Of a stretch of DNA of 25,360 bases, positions 1-8,791 are shown piece by piece (position 1 is the stretch's first letter; every line of letters begins with the position of its first letter). This stretch comes from Bacteroidales bacterium. Lineage in GTDB: Bacteria > Bacteroidota > Bacteroidia > Bacteroidales > UBA7960. Made by a program: the position numbers and the translations under genes. The notes beneath the pieces were generated by a model, which had not been told where the DNA came from, made no database searches, and saw nothing but the letters and a program-made list of their open reading frames with translations. The stretch spans positions 1 to 25,360 of the forward strand of contig PWND01000308.1 of NCBI GenBank assembly GCA_003557965.1, given 5' to 3'.

Positions 1-17
1 GGGTTGCATCGCTTTTC

Positions 18-69
18 TACCAATATTTAATGCCTAACGGCATTATCCCTTAGGGATAAAATATTGGTA
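18..69. repeat. Palindromic element that can fold as a three-way junction
   Basis: An 11-bp perfect outer stem (18-28 pairs with 59-69) encloses two separate perfect hairpins: 30-34 with 39-43 (ATGCC/GGCAT, loop TAAC) and 44-49 with 53-58 (TATCCC/GGGATA, loop TTA). Together they form a cruciform or three-way junction with almost no unpaired bases. The design resembles the repetitive extragenic palindromes common between genes in Bacteroidota. Only one copy lies in this window, so repetitiveness is inferred. It could instead be the folded end of a small non-autonomous mobile element. Confidence 0.6.
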
Positions 70-90
70 ATGAATAATTTGCAAGATATA

Positions 91-115
91 GTTATCGTCC
101 CGTAGTGGACGAAAC
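91..115. repeat. Second palindromic hairpin, REP-like
   Basis: TCGTCC (95-100) pairs with GGACGA (107-112) around a 6-base loop. GTT (91-93) and AAC (113-115) extend the stem past a bulged A. It lies 21 bases after the larger palindrome and is probably part of the same extragenic repeat unit. A run of T (117-123) follows on the + strand, so it could also terminate transcription entering from the left of the window. Confidence 0.45.
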
Positions 116-202
116 ATTTTTTTTAAACTTATTTTTATTAACATTATTCTAAAAAGCCTAAAATAAAGTCTTAAACAATGCATTTAATATGTATATGAAT
201 TT

Positions 203-210
203 TATTTTTG
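203..210 (+). promoter_or_regulatory. Bacteroidota -7 promoter element before the glycosyltransferase
   Basis: TATTTTTG matches TAnnTTTG and ends 21 bases before the ATG at 232. No clear -33 TTG/TTTG element is visible. Confidence 0.5.
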
Positions 211-231
211 CAGTTATGAAAACATGGCATA

Positions 232-1467
232 ATGGATAACCAACATATATATATTGCAATACCTGCCATGGATGAATTCCATTATCTTCCTGCAACTCTT
301 AACTATTTGCATGGCCAAAGCTTAAAAAACTTCACTATATTTATTTGTGTTAATCAACCGGATGATTGGTGGAGCAATCCCCAAAAGGAACAAATATGTA
401 TTAATAATATTAAAACCATAGACTTTCTCAAAAAGTATCAAAAGAAATGCTCAAATGTGGTTATTATTGACAAGTCATCAAAAAGCAATGGCTGGAAAGG
501 AAATAAACATGGAGTTGGTTTTGCCAGGAAGTTACTTATGGACAAAATTTCTGAAATTGCAAATGACAATGATATTATTGTGAGTATGGACTCTGATGTT
601 AAGATTGGGCAAGAATACCTGTTTACGGTTGTCAACATACTTAACAGCAACCCTAAATCTGTTGCACTTGCAAACCCATATTATCACGAACTAACCGGCT
701 CAGAGGATATTGACAGGCCAATGCTCAGATACGAAATATATATGCGTAATTACAATATTAACATGTTACGAATAAATTCGCCATATTCATATACAGCATT
801 AGGTTCTGTAATATCACTTCCTGTATGGGCATACAAAAAAGTAAGAGGCATCACTCCAAAGCAAAGCGGTGAAGATTTTTATTTTTTGCAAAAGCTAAGA
901 AAATCCGGCAATGTTTTATATTATAATGATTCTATTGTATACCCTGCAGCAAGAAAATCCGGCAGAGTACCTTTTGGCACCGGCCCTGCAATAGAAAAAC
1001 CTGTTGAAGAACAAAAAATTTCATATCCAATATTCCATTATACACTTTTTGATGAAATTAATGAGACTTACAAGCTTTTTGGGGAATTGTTTTACAAAAA
1101 CATAAAAACCCCAATGACAGGCTTTTTTAAGAGTATTTTTAAATCAGATGACATCTTTACATCATTGCGTAAAAATTACAAGAGTAAAGAAAAGTTTATT
1201 CATGCATGCCATAATAAAATTGATGGCCTTAGAGTTTATCAATATCTAAAATGGAGAAGTTCAACAAGTCCGTTTTCTGAAAACAAAAGCATGAACGATT
1301 TGTTACATTTGTTATACAGCAATGGGTTTATTAGCAAAGAAGAAGTAGTAGAAGTAACCTTTGCTTCCACAGATATAAGCAAATTAAATGACTGCAGAGA
1401 TTTATTATTTGAAGTAGAAAATGTTTTAAGAAAGAAGCATTATGATGAGCAAGCAGATACAACATGA
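232..1467 (+). CDS. Family 2-like glycosyltransferase (GT-A fold)
   Basis: This is probably a cytoplasmic GT-A sugar transferase; donor and acceptor are unknown. The N-terminus (IAIPAMDE, about residues 8-15) is the usual first strand of family 2 enzymes. The metal/nucleotide-sugar DxD motif is D120-S-D122, after a hydrophobic strand. A G213-E-D215 motif sits where the catalytic-base ED motif is expected. No signal peptide or membrane segment is evident. About 150 C-terminal residues beyond the catalytic domain are not recognised. The ATG at 232 is preceded by a good -7 element; two nearby upstream ATGs (216, 224) are out of frame. Its 3' end overlaps miaA by 26 bases, so the two are cotranscribed and probably translationally coupled. 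The family is clear and the function is not. Confidence 0.8.
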   Translation: MDNQHIYIAIPAMDEFHYLPATLNYLHGQSLKNFTIFICVNQPDDWWSNPQKEQICINNIKTIDFLKKYQKKCSNVVIIDKSSKSNGWKGNKHGVGFARKLLMDKISEIANDNDIIVSMDSDVKIGQEYLFTVVNILNSNPKSVALANPYYHELTGSEDIDRPMLRYEIYMRNYNINMLRINSPYSYTALGSVISLPVWAYKKVRGITPKQSGEDFYFLQKLRKSGNVLYYNDSIVYPAARKSGRVPFGTGPAIEKPVEEQKISYPIFHYTLFDEINETYKLFGELFYKNIKTPMTGFFKSIFKSDDIFTSLRKNYKSKEKFIHACHNKIDGLRVYQYLKWRSSTSPFSENKSMNDLLHLLYSNGFISKEEVVEVTFASTDISKLNDCRDLLFEVENVLRKKHYDEQADTT

Positions 1468-2356
1468 TATTATTGTAATAACCGGGCCAACTGCAACGGG
1501 GAAAACCGGCATTGCAACCAAACTTGCTGCTGAATTAAACGGCGAAATAATCAGTGCTGATTCCCGACAGGTTTATCAAAAAATGGATATAGGCACCGGA
1601 AAAGACCTGGATGAATACATTGTTGAAGGAAAAGAAATTAAGCATCATTTGATAGATATTGTTAAGCCAGGCTATAAGTACAATGTATTTGAGTTTCAGA
1701 GAGATTTTTTATTAGCTTTCGATGAAATCAAGAAAAAAGGTAAAAATCCAATTTTGTGCGGTGGAACCGGCTTATATATTGAATCGGCAATAGGCAGGTA
1801 CAACTTACTCGAAGTGCCCGAAAATAAAATACTCAGGAAGAAGCTTCATAAAAAATCAATGGACGAACTGGCCGAAATATTAGCCGGCATGACGAAACTT
1901 CACAATACAACAGATACTACCAACAAGAAGCGGCTTATTAGAGCAATAGAAATAGAAACATATTACCGGGAAAATTCATGCAGCAAGAAAAGTTTACCAA
2001 AACTAAATTACGTAATATTTGCAACTAACCTTCCACGAAGCATTATCCGCGATAGAATAACCAAAAGGCTTAAATATCGCCTGGAAAATGGCATGATTGA
2101 AGAAGTAAAAACCCTGCTTGAGGAAGGACTGTCGCCCGAAAGCCTATTATACTACGGATTAGAGTACAAGTTTATTACTCAGTATTTAACCGGTGTAATA
2201 AAGTATGATGAAATGTTTAAGCTGCTCAACACAGCTATTCATCAGTTTGCTAAAAGACAAATGACATGGTTTAGGAGAATGGAGCGCAAAGGGTTTAAAA
2301 TTAACTGGATTGAAAATTATGATGACATAAAAGCTTATAATTATCTAAAATTGTAA
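1442..2356 (+). CDS. miaA: tRNA dimethylallyltransferase MiaA
   Basis: MiaA transfers a dimethylallyl group to N6 of A37 in tRNAs that read UNN codons, the first step towards ms2i6A. Visible motifs are the P-loop GPTATGKT (residues 15-22), the substrate-site segment SADSRQVYQ (38-46) followed by MDIGTGK, GGTGLY (107-112), and the C-terminal RQMTWFR typical of the family. The length of 304 residues is normal. The commoner SADSMQVY reads SADSRQVY here. The start lies inside the 3' end of the glycosyltransferase gene; ATGs at 1442 and 1445 are both possible. Overlapping genes imply cotranscription. Confidence 0.95.
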   Translation: MMSKQIQHDIIVITGPTATGKTGIATKLAAELNGEIISADSRQVYQKMDIGTGKDLDEYIVEGKEIKHHLIDIVKPGYKYNVFEFQRDFLLAFDEIKKKGKNPILCGGTGLYIESAIGRYNLLEVPENKILRKKLHKKSMDELAEILAGMTKLHNTTDTTNKKRLIRAIEIETYYRENSCSKKSLPKLNYVIFATNLPRSIIRDRITKRLKYRLENGMIEEVKTLLEEGLSPESLLYYGLEYKFITQYLTGVIKYDEMFKLLNTAIHQFAKRQMTWFRRMERKGFKINWIENYDDIKAYNYLKL

Positions 2357-2423
2357 ATTTGCCCATATTTTAAACTATAAATGCCTTTATATAATTTTAT
2401 TTAAAACTAAATTGTAAATTATA

Positions 2424-3173
2424 ATGAGAACACACAGGCCAGGAGGATTTAACATATTACCGGTAGTTGTTAAAAATTTATTAATCATAAATGGTTTGTT
2501 CTTTTTAGCAACTCTAACATTTAAAAGTGCATTCGATACTAACTTATACAAGATATTAGGTTTGTACATGCCTTTCTCAGAGTTTTTCGAACCATACCAG
2601 TTTATCTCATACATGTTTATGCATGGAAATTTTTCACATTTGTTTTTTAATATGTTTGCATTATGGATGTTTGGAAATGTATTGGAAAACGTTTGGGGGC
2701 CAAAGAGATTCATAATTTATTACTTTATAACCGCTTTTGGAGCAGCACTATTACACATGGGAGTAAACTATATAGAAATGGTTAGCCTTAGAAGCGAATT
2801 ACTTGAGGCAGGTTATTCCATGAATCAACTAAATGAGATTGTCAGAACTGGTAGTTACGTGATAAGACATGGGGTCTCAGAAAATACAATTGTGGAATAT
2901 TATTTAAAACACACCATCCCCACAGTAGGTGCTTCCGGAGCGGTTTTTGGCATACTTCTTGCCTTCGGTGTAATGTTTCCAAATAACCTTATTTATTTAT
3001 TTTTTGCAATACCAATTAAAGCAAAATATTTTGTTATGATTTATGGAGCTTTAGAGTTGTATTTTGGGTTTACCAGTCAGGGCAACATTGCTCATTTTGC
3101 ACATATCGGAGGAATGATTTTTGGTTATTTGGTGTTGTTGTATTGGAAAAGAAAACATGGTTCTTATTTTTGA
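2424..3173 (+). CDS. Rhomboid family intramembrane serine protease (first of a tandem pair)
   Basis: A polytopic inner-membrane protease that cleaves transmembrane substrates within the bilayer. The catalytic serine lies in G169-A-S171-G, the classical GxSG. The catalytic histidine is H227 in AHIGG, and the H-x(4)-H-x(3)-N segment (H67, H72, N76) in HGNFSHLFFN supports the oxyanion site. About six hydrophobic segments are evident. A roughly 50-residue polar insertion (about 115-165) precedes the serine helix. No substrate can be deduced. A 39-base gap separates it from a second rhomboid, with no obvious promoter between them. Confidence 0.92.
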   Translation: MRTHRPGGFNILPVVVKNLLIINGLFFLATLTFKSAFDTNLYKILGLYMPFSEFFEPYQFISYMFMHGNFSHLFFNMFALWMFGNVLENVWGPKRFIIYYFITAFGAALLHMGVNYIEMVSLRSELLEAGYSMNQLNEIVRTGSYVIRHGVSENTIVEYYLKHTIPTVGASGAVFGILLAFGVMFPNNLIYLFFAIPIKAKYFVMIYGALELYFGFTSQGNIAHFAHIGGMIFGYLVLLYWKRKHGSYF

Positions 3174-3212
3174 TTAAATCAGTATAAACATTTATTACAA
3201 TAATAGAATTTT

Positions 3213-4112
3213 ATGATGACGGGAGGAATTTTTCAGGGAATAAAAAGGTTTTTTTTGGCCGGTTCGTTGGTTGCAAGGCTTATATGGATTAATATAGCCG
3301 TATTTGTTGTAATTAATTTGTTAGGCGGAATTTTTTTCCTGTTTGCAGTATCAGATTATTATGAAGCAATTGCTCATGCTCTAAGTGTGCCTGCATCAAT
3401 AGATCAGTTAATCAACAGGCCATGGACAATTATTACCTATATGTTTTTGCACCTGAATTTCTTTCATATTCTTTTTAATATGATAGTGTTGTACGTAGGC
3501 GGAAGGTTATTTGTTGATTTTCTGGGTAAAAACAAACTTATTGGCACATATTTGCTGGGTGGAATTGCGGGTGCTGCTGTATATATTGCATCATTTAATG
3601 TTTTCCCTGCTTTTGCAGATACTGTTCACATATCAATTGCTATGGGTGCCTCAGCATCCGTACTTGCAATATTTGTAGCAATAGCTACTTATGCGCCAAA
3701 CTTAAACATACCACTATTATTATTAGGCAGAGTAAAGCTTAAGTATATAGCTATCTTTTTTATTGTAATTGACCTTATAAGCATCCACAAAGGAAATCCC
3801 GGAGGCCACCTGGCTCACTTGGGTGGGGCACTGTATGGCTTTTTATATATTATTTTATTCAAAAAAGGATTTGACCCTTCAAAATACACAGGAATGCTTA
3901 TAAGCTCAATCGGAAGGATATTTAAACCAAGGCCAAAAATGAAAGTTTATCGCGACTTTACTCCCCGCCCTATGTCTGATGCAGAGTATAATGATAAAAG
4001 AGCTGAAGAGCAAAAGAAAATTGACAGTATATTGGATAAAATTTCTAAGCATGGTTACGACAGCCTTTCGGCAAAAGAAAAAGAATTGCTGTTTAAATTA
4101 AGCAACAAATAG
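3213..4112 (+). CDS. Rhomboid-family membrane protein with GASA motif and soluble C-terminal tail
   Basis: Second rhomboid-fold membrane protein. H80, H85 and N89 (HLNFFHILFN) and H202 in AHLGG are conserved. The serine motif is G145-A-S147-A148, so S147 is present but the final Gly of GxSG is Ala, which may alter the active site. After the last membrane helix (about residue 215) comes an ~80-residue charged tail rich in Lys and Glu. It probably corresponds to the short DUF6576-type tail of Bacteroidota rhomboids, an identification made from memory. The gene follows the first rhomboid closely and ends 10 bases before the next gene, so these three probably share an operon. ATGs at 3213 and 3216 are both possible. 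Confidence 0.85.
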   Translation: MMTGGIFQGIKRFFLAGSLVARLIWINIAVFVVINLLGGIFFLFAVSDYYEAIAHALSVPASIDQLINRPWTIITYMFLHLNFFHILFNMIVLYVGGRLFVDFLGKNKLIGTYLLGGIAGAAVYIASFNVFPAFADTVHISIAMGASASVLAIFVAIATYAPNLNIPLLLLGRVKLKYIAIFFIVIDLISIHKGNPGGHLAHLGGALYGFLYIILFKKGFDPSKYTGMLISSIGRIFKPRPKMKVYRDFTPRPMSDAEYNDKRAEEQKKIDSILDKISKHGYDSLSAKEKELLFKLSNK

Positions 4113-4122
4113 ATTTTTTATT

Positions 4123-5256
4123 TTGAAAAAAAGAGTAAAAAGAAAATCATCAATAATATCCAAGTTTGTTTTGCTTGCAAATGCCATTGCAGCAGGGCTG
4201 TTGTTGCTATCATACCTGGCTTCTGTAGTCAGCCCCGCCAGGTTTTGGCCACTGGCTTTTTTCGGGCTCTCCTATCCTTTTTTACTCCTAATAAATATTG
4301 GGTTTGCATTGTTTTGGGTTTCCAGGTTGAGATATTACTTTTTGCTTTCACTTGTTGTTGTTTTAATCGGTTATAACCAGTTTTTCAACATGCTGCAATA
4401 CAACTCTAACGTTTTTGATATACCCGATAATGCTACCACATTAAAGGTTCTGAGTTATAATGTAAGAGTATTTGACCTTTATAATTACGGGCCTGGTTGG
4501 GAATACAGGTTTACCAACAGAAACAACATATTTGATTTTCTGGACAAAAAGGATTTTGATATAATATTTTTCCAGGAATTTGTTCATGACAAAAGCGGTA
4601 GCTTTAAAACTAAGGATACCCTTGTAAACTTTTTAAGGGCAAACAATATCCACACTGAGTTTACCAGGTCTTCAAGAAATATTAACTTTTTCGGGCTTGC
4701 AACATTTACATCTTACCCTATAGTAAATAAAGGAAAAATACTTTTTGAAACTTTAGGTGGCAATCTTTGCATATATACTGATATAGTCATCAATAATGAT
4801 ACTGTAAGGCTGTATAATTTGCACCTTGAGTCAATTGGATTAAGCCACGAGGATCATATTTTTGTTGAAAACATGATAAATATTATACCAATTGACAATG
4901 ATATTACTATTGCCGGAAGGCAGATTTTAAGCCGCTTAAAGTTAGCTTTTGAGCGCAGGGCATATCAAGCCGAAAAAGTAGCAAGCCATATTGCAAACAG
5001 CCCCTACCCTGTTATATTGGGCGGGGATTTTAACGATACGCCTTCATCTTATGTTTACCGACAGTTTAGTAAAAACTTATCAGATGCGTTTAGAAACAGG
5101 GGCCGGGGCTTAGGACAAACATATATAGGATTCAGCCCAAGCTTTAGAATTGATTACATAATGCATAGCAACAAGTTTAAAACACTGCAATACCATACAG
5201 GTGAGCAGGAGTACTCTGACCATTACCCAATTTGGACATTACTTATGATGGAATAG
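4123..5256 (+). CDS. Membrane-anchored endonuclease/exonuclease/phosphatase family protein
   Basis: Residues 10-85 form about three hydrophobic membrane segments. The rest is an EEP-fold hydrolase domain, probably facing the periplasm. Family motifs are SYNVR (N113), QE (E152), NLHLES (H234), GDFND (D302, N304) and the terminal SDHYP (D366, H367). The metal and catalytic residues are intact, so it should be a Mg-dependent phosphodiesterase or phosphatase. The substrate could be nucleic acid, phospholipid or inositol phosphate and cannot be read from sequence. The start is TTG at 4123: no in-frame ATG occurs before residue 90, and this start gives a lysine/arginine-rich N-terminus suited to membrane insertion. 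It lies 10 bases after the second rhomboid gene. Confidence 0.85.
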   Translation: MKKRVKRKSSIISKFVLLANAIAAGLLLLSYLASVVSPARFWPLAFFGLSYPFLLLINIGFALFWVSRLRYYFLLSLVVVLIGYNQFFNMLQYNSNVFDIPDNATTLKVLSYNVRVFDLYNYGPGWEYRFTNRNNIFDFLDKKDFDIIFFQEFVHDKSGSFKTKDTLVNFLRANNIHTEFTRSSRNINFFGLATFTSYPIVNKGKILFETLGGNLCIYTDIVINNDTVRLYNLHLESIGLSHEDHIFVENMINIIPIDNDITIAGRQILSRLKLAFERRAYQAEKVASHIANSPYPVILGGDFNDTPSSYVYRQFSKNLSDAFRNRGRGLGQTYIGFSPSFRIDYIMHSNKFKTLQYHTGEQEYSDHYPIWTLLMME

Positions 5257-5283
5257 GGCTTTCATTCCGACTAATATTTTCCT

Positions 5284-5291
5284 TATTTTTG
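5284..5291 (+). promoter_or_regulatory. -7 promoter element before uvrB
   Basis: TATTTTTG matches TAnnTTTG and ends 17 bases before the uvrB ATG. It suggests uvrB-yciH is its own transcription unit with a very short leader. Confidence 0.55.
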
Positions 5292-5308
5292 CATAAATTC
5301 ACTAATAT

Positions 5309-7336
5309 ATGAGGTTTGAGTTAATTTCTGATTTTAGCCCTACCGGCGACCAGCCGGAGGCTATAAAACAATTGGCCGAGGGTCTGAAAATCGGGTTGGA
5401 GAACCAGGTACTTTTAGGTGTTACAGGCTCAGGGAAAACTTTTACAATGGCCAATGTAATTCAAAACTCTGAACGGCCAACTCTTGTTCTAAGTCATAAC
5501 AAAACCTTAGCAGCTCAGCTTTACGGTGAATTCAAGCAATTTTTCCCTAATAACGCTGTTGAATATTTTGTTTCATATTACGACTACTATCAGCCTGAAG
5601 CCTTTATACCTTCAACCAACACATATATTGAAAAAGACCTGAGTATTAATGATGAAATAGAGAAGCTTAGATTAAGTGCTACAAGCGCTCTTTTATCGGG
5701 CAGAAGAGATGTTATAGTAGTAAGTTCTGTTTCATGTATATATGGTATTGGAAATCCTGATGATTTTCATAATAATACCATCGAACTCGAAAAAGGCATG
5801 ACAATTGGCCGCCAGCAACTGCTGCACAAGCTCGTAGCAGCATTGTATAACCGCACACAGGCTGACTTTAGCAGGGGAAACTTTAGAGTTAGGGGCGACA
5901 CTATTGATGTGTATCCTGCTTATGCTGATTCTGCATACAGAATAATATTCTGGGATGATGAGATAGAGGCTATTGAGTCTTTTGATCCTTTAAGTGGTGG
6001 CAAATTAATGGATAACAACAAGATAACTATTTATCCGGCTAATATTTTTGTAACCTCAAAAGAAAGAATGAAAAATGCTATTCGGGCTATCCAGGACGAC
6101 CTGCTTGCGCAAACAGACTTTTTAAGGAGCAAAAACCTGGAAACGGAAGCAAAACGTCTGGAAGACAGGGTGAATTATGACCTTGAAATGATGATGGAAC
6201 TTGGATATTGCAGCGGAATAGAAAATTATTCAAGGTATTTTGATGGCAGAAAACCCGGCTCAAGGCCATTTTGCCTGTTAGATTATTTCCCCGATGACTT
6301 TTTAACCTTTATTGATGAAAGCCACGCCACTATTCCTCAAATTCATGCTATGTATGGTGGCGACCGCTCACGCAAAACAACTCTTGTTGAATATGGATTC
6401 AGGCTTCCCGCTGCCCTGGATAACAGGCCGCTTAAGTTTGAAGAATTTAATGAACTCGTAAATCAGATTATATATGTAAGTGCTACCCCCGCTGATTACG
6501 AACTTGAGCTAAGCAATGGCATTATTGTTGAACAAATTATCAGGCCAACAGGGCTGCTTGAACCCGAAGTTGTAGTTGAACCAAGCGTAAATCAAATTGA
6601 CAGTTTGCTTAATGAAATACAAAACCGGATCTCTGATAATGAAAGAGTTCTTGTAACAACACTTACAAAACGAATGGCCGAAGAACTTAATAAATACCTG
6701 ATACAGCAAAACATTAAATCAAGATATATTCACTCTGATGTTGACACAATTGAAAGAGTAGAAATATTGCGGGAGCTGAGGCTTGGAAAAATTGATGTAC
6801 TGGTTGGCATAAACCTGTTAAGGGAAGGATTAGACTTGCCCGAGGTATCACTTGTAGCTATTTTGGATGCTGATAAAGAAGGTTTTCTCAGGTCAGAAAA
6901 ATCACTTACTCAAACCGCCGGTAGAGCTGCAAGAAATATTAACAGCAAAGTTATTATGTACGCTGACAAAATAACTAATTCAATGCAATCAATGATTGAC
7001 GAAAATACCAGGAAAAGAGAAAAGCAATTGTTGTACAACCAAAAGCATGGCATTACTCCTGCACAAATCAAAAAATCTGTAGAACAAATTCATTACCAAA
7101 CAAGTGTGGTTGACACTGAATCTAAAGAGCACAAAGCTTATACTGAAAAGGAAAGCATTGATGTTGCAGCAGACCCTGTAATAAAGTATATGAACAAAGA
7201 TCAAATTCTTAAAGCAATTGCAAAAACACGGAAAGAAATGGAAAAAGCTGCTAAAGAACTTGACTTTATACAGGCTGCAAAATACAGGGATGAAATAGCT
7301 GAATTGGAAAAATTAATTAACACTACAACAAAATAG
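5309..7336 (+). CDS. uvrB: Excinuclease ABC subunit UvrB
   Basis: DNA-damage verification helicase of nucleotide excision repair. It is loaded by UvrA and recruits UvrC. Walker A is GVTGSGKT (residues 37-44). The damage-probing beta-hairpin region follows (YYDYYQPEAF and the segment to CIYGIGNP). The DEAD-like box is D336-E-S-H339, and helicase motifs V/VI are present (GINLLREGLDLPE, QTAGRAARN). The C-terminal UVR domain (about 628-672, EMEKAAKELDFIQAAKYRDEI) contacts UvrC. The length of 675 residues is normal and no key residue is missing. It is separated by 4 bases from the SUI1-like gene. Confidence 0.98.
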   Translation: MRFELISDFSPTGDQPEAIKQLAEGLKIGLENQVLLGVTGSGKTFTMANVIQNSERPTLVLSHNKTLAAQLYGEFKQFFPNNAVEYFVSYYDYYQPEAFIPSTNTYIEKDLSINDEIEKLRLSATSALLSGRRDVIVVSSVSCIYGIGNPDDFHNNTIELEKGMTIGRQQLLHKLVAALYNRTQADFSRGNFRVRGDTIDVYPAYADSAYRIIFWDDEIEAIESFDPLSGGKLMDNNKITIYPANIFVTSKERMKNAIRAIQDDLLAQTDFLRSKNLETEAKRLEDRVNYDLEMMMELGYCSGIENYSRYFDGRKPGSRPFCLLDYFPDDFLTFIDESHATIPQIHAMYGGDRSRKTTLVEYGFRLPAALDNRPLKFEEFNELVNQIIYVSATPADYELELSNGIIVEQIIRPTGLLEPEVVVEPSVNQIDSLLNEIQNRISDNERVLVTTLTKRMAEELNKYLIQQNIKSRYIHSDVDTIERVEILRELRLGKIDVLVGINLLREGLDLPEVSLVAILDADKEGFLRSEKSLTQTAGRAARNINSKVIMYADKITNSMQSMIDENTRKREKQLLYNQKHGITPAQIKKSVEQIHYQTSVVDTESKEHKAYTEKESIDVAADPVIKYMNKDQILKAIAKTRKEMEKAAKELDFIQAAKYRDEIAELEKLINTTTK

Positions 7337-7340
7337 CATT

Positions 7341-7685
7341 ATGAATAAGCAAGGAAGAAAACGGCATAATATTGTTTACTCAACAAACCCGGAAGCCAAT
7401 TTTGATTTACCCGAAGAAAATGAAGAGGAAACGCTACCCCCTGAAAAGCAAAATTTAAGAGTTTCTATCAGCAAAAAAGGACGTAAAGGGAAAACTGTTA
7501 CTATTGTAAGTAATTTTTCAGGGAACACTGAAAGCCTTGAAAACCTGGGAAAAGAACTGAAAACGAAATGCGGTGTTGGTGGCTCAGTGAAAGATCAGGA
7601 AATTATTTTACAAGGTGATAAGAGAAATTTAGTTGTAGAGTTTCTGCAAAGCAAAGGTTATAATGCTAAAAAATCAGGGGGATAA
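7341..7685 (+). CDS. SUI1/eIF1-like translation factor (YciH family)
   Basis: A small protein of 114 residues. The C-terminal ~75 residues form the SUI1 fold: basic GRKGKTVTIV strand, then KELKTKCGVGGSVKDQEIILQGD, and the helix VVEFLQSKGY. Family members act like eIF1 on the small ribosomal subunit; in E. coli YciH has been linked to start-site discrimination and stress translation. The first ~40 residues are acidic and probably disordered. It starts 4 bases after the uvrB stop, so it is almost certainly cotranscribed. There is no obvious functional tie to DNA repair. Confidence 0.9.
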   Translation: MNKQGRKRHNIVYSTNPEANFDLPEENEEETLPPEKQNLRVSISKKGRKGKTVTIVSNFSGNTESLENLGKELKTKCGVGGSVKDQEIILQGDKRNLVVEFLQSKGYNAKKSGG

Positions 7686-7766
7686 AACAACCGGATTAAT
7701 ATAATTAACTAAGTTTAGCATCTTATCATAACTAAAAAAGCTAATTTTACCATTTTTCTAATATTA

Positions 7767-7774
7767 TAACTTTG
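7767..7774 (+). promoter_or_regulatory. -7 promoter element immediately before GAPDH start
   Basis: TAACTTTG matches TAnnTTTG and ends only 3-6 bases before the ATG codons at 7778 and 7781. If used, transcription would begin at or next to the start codon, giving a leaderless or near-leaderless mRNA. Confidence 0.45.
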
Positions 7775-7777
7775 TTA

Positions 7778-8791
7778 ATGATGCCTATTAGAATTGGAAT
7801 AAACGGAATTGGAAGAGTCGGGAAGCAAGTTTTCCGGTATGCTTATAAAGACCCTGAAATTGAAATTGTTCATATAAATGACAATATGGACCTTGGATTA
7901 CTCACACACCTGCTTAAATATGACAGCATTCACGGCAAATTTGAGCATGAAATTAATAGAAATGCCAATTACATTAAAGTCAACAATAATAAAATCTTTG
8001 TGACTAATGAGAGTTCTCCTGATAAAATAGATTGGGATAAAGAGAATGTAGATATTGTAATTGATTCAAGCGGTCTTTATAAAACAAGAGATTTACTGGA
8101 AAAGCACACATACAATACTAATGTAAAAAAAGTAATACTTTCATGCCCTGCCGATGATGATTCGTTAGATAAAACCGTGGTAATTGGTATTAACCATGAT
8201 GAAATAGAAGCTGGCCATACATATATTTCTAATGCTTCCTGTACTACTAATTGTGTAGGAATAATTATTAAAGTATTACAAGACACATTTGGAATTGAAA
8301 AAGCTTTTATGAATACCGTTCATCCGGTAACTAATAATCAAAAACTTCTTGACGGCCCGCATAATGACTACAGAAGGGCAAGAGCTGCCGTTGGAAATAT
8401 TATCCCCACAACAACAAGTGCTATAAAAACTCTGCCAATGGTGATGCCTGAGATGAAAGGTATTTTTGACGGATTCGCAACAAGGGTACCTGTTATTGAT
8501 GGTTCTATCGTAGAACTCACCGCACAGCTTAAAAGCAAAACAAGTGTTGAAAATATTAATGACACATTTAAGAACTTCGCAAATTCTAAACTGAAAGGCC
8601 TCCTGGAGTATTGTAATGAACCTATCGTAAGCAGCGACATAATTAACAACAAACATTCTGCAATATTTGATGCTCTCTCAACAAAACTAATTGGTGGCGA
8701 CATGGTTCAAATAGTTGCATGGTACGATAACGAGTGTGGATATTCCGCCAGAATTACAGATCTGGTTAAAATACTGGCAAATTATTTGTAA
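7778..8791 (+). CDS. Type I glyceraldehyde-3-phosphate dehydrogenase, divergent
   Basis: NAD(P)-dependent oxidative phosphorylation of glyceraldehyde-3-phosphate, or a related aldehyde reaction. The Rossmann motif GINGIGRVG, the IND acidic residue at the end of strand 2, the catalytic Cys in SNASCTTNC and the catalytic His in TVHPVTNNQ are present, as are LLDGPH and RRARAA. Two usually invariant motifs differ: TNDQ reads TNNQ and NEWGYS reads NECGYS. This suggests a paralogue rather than the main glycolytic enzyme. TTG at 7772 would lengthen the frame but lies inside the promoter motif, so ATG 7778 (or 7781) is chosen. The symbol gapA is withheld because of the divergence. The PPDK-like gene follows after 56 bases. 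Confidence 0.88.
   Translation: MMPIRIGINGIGRVGKQVFRYAYKDPEIEIVHINDNMDLGLLTHLLKYDSIHGKFEHEINRNANYIKVNNNKIFVTNESSPDKIDWDKENVDIVIDSSGLYKTRDLLEKHTYNTNVKKVILSCPADDDSLDKTVVIGINHDEIEAGHTYISNASCTTNCVGIIIKVLQDTFGIEKAFMNTVHPVTNNQKLLDGPHNDYRRARAAVGNIIPTTTSAIKTLPMVMPEMKGIFDGFATRVPVIDGSIVELTAQLKSKTSVENINDTFKNFANSKLKGLLEYCNEPIVSSDIINNKHSAIFDALSTKLIGGDMVQIVAWYDNECGYSARITDLVKILANYL

Noticed and set aside
2387..2713. Minus-strand 108-codon ORF over the first rhomboid
   Set aside because: Antisense shadow of a well-supported gene; no promoter or recognisable family.
7772..7777. TTG start for GAPDH two codons upstream
   Set aside because: It lies within a consensus -7 promoter element and two ATGs follow immediately.
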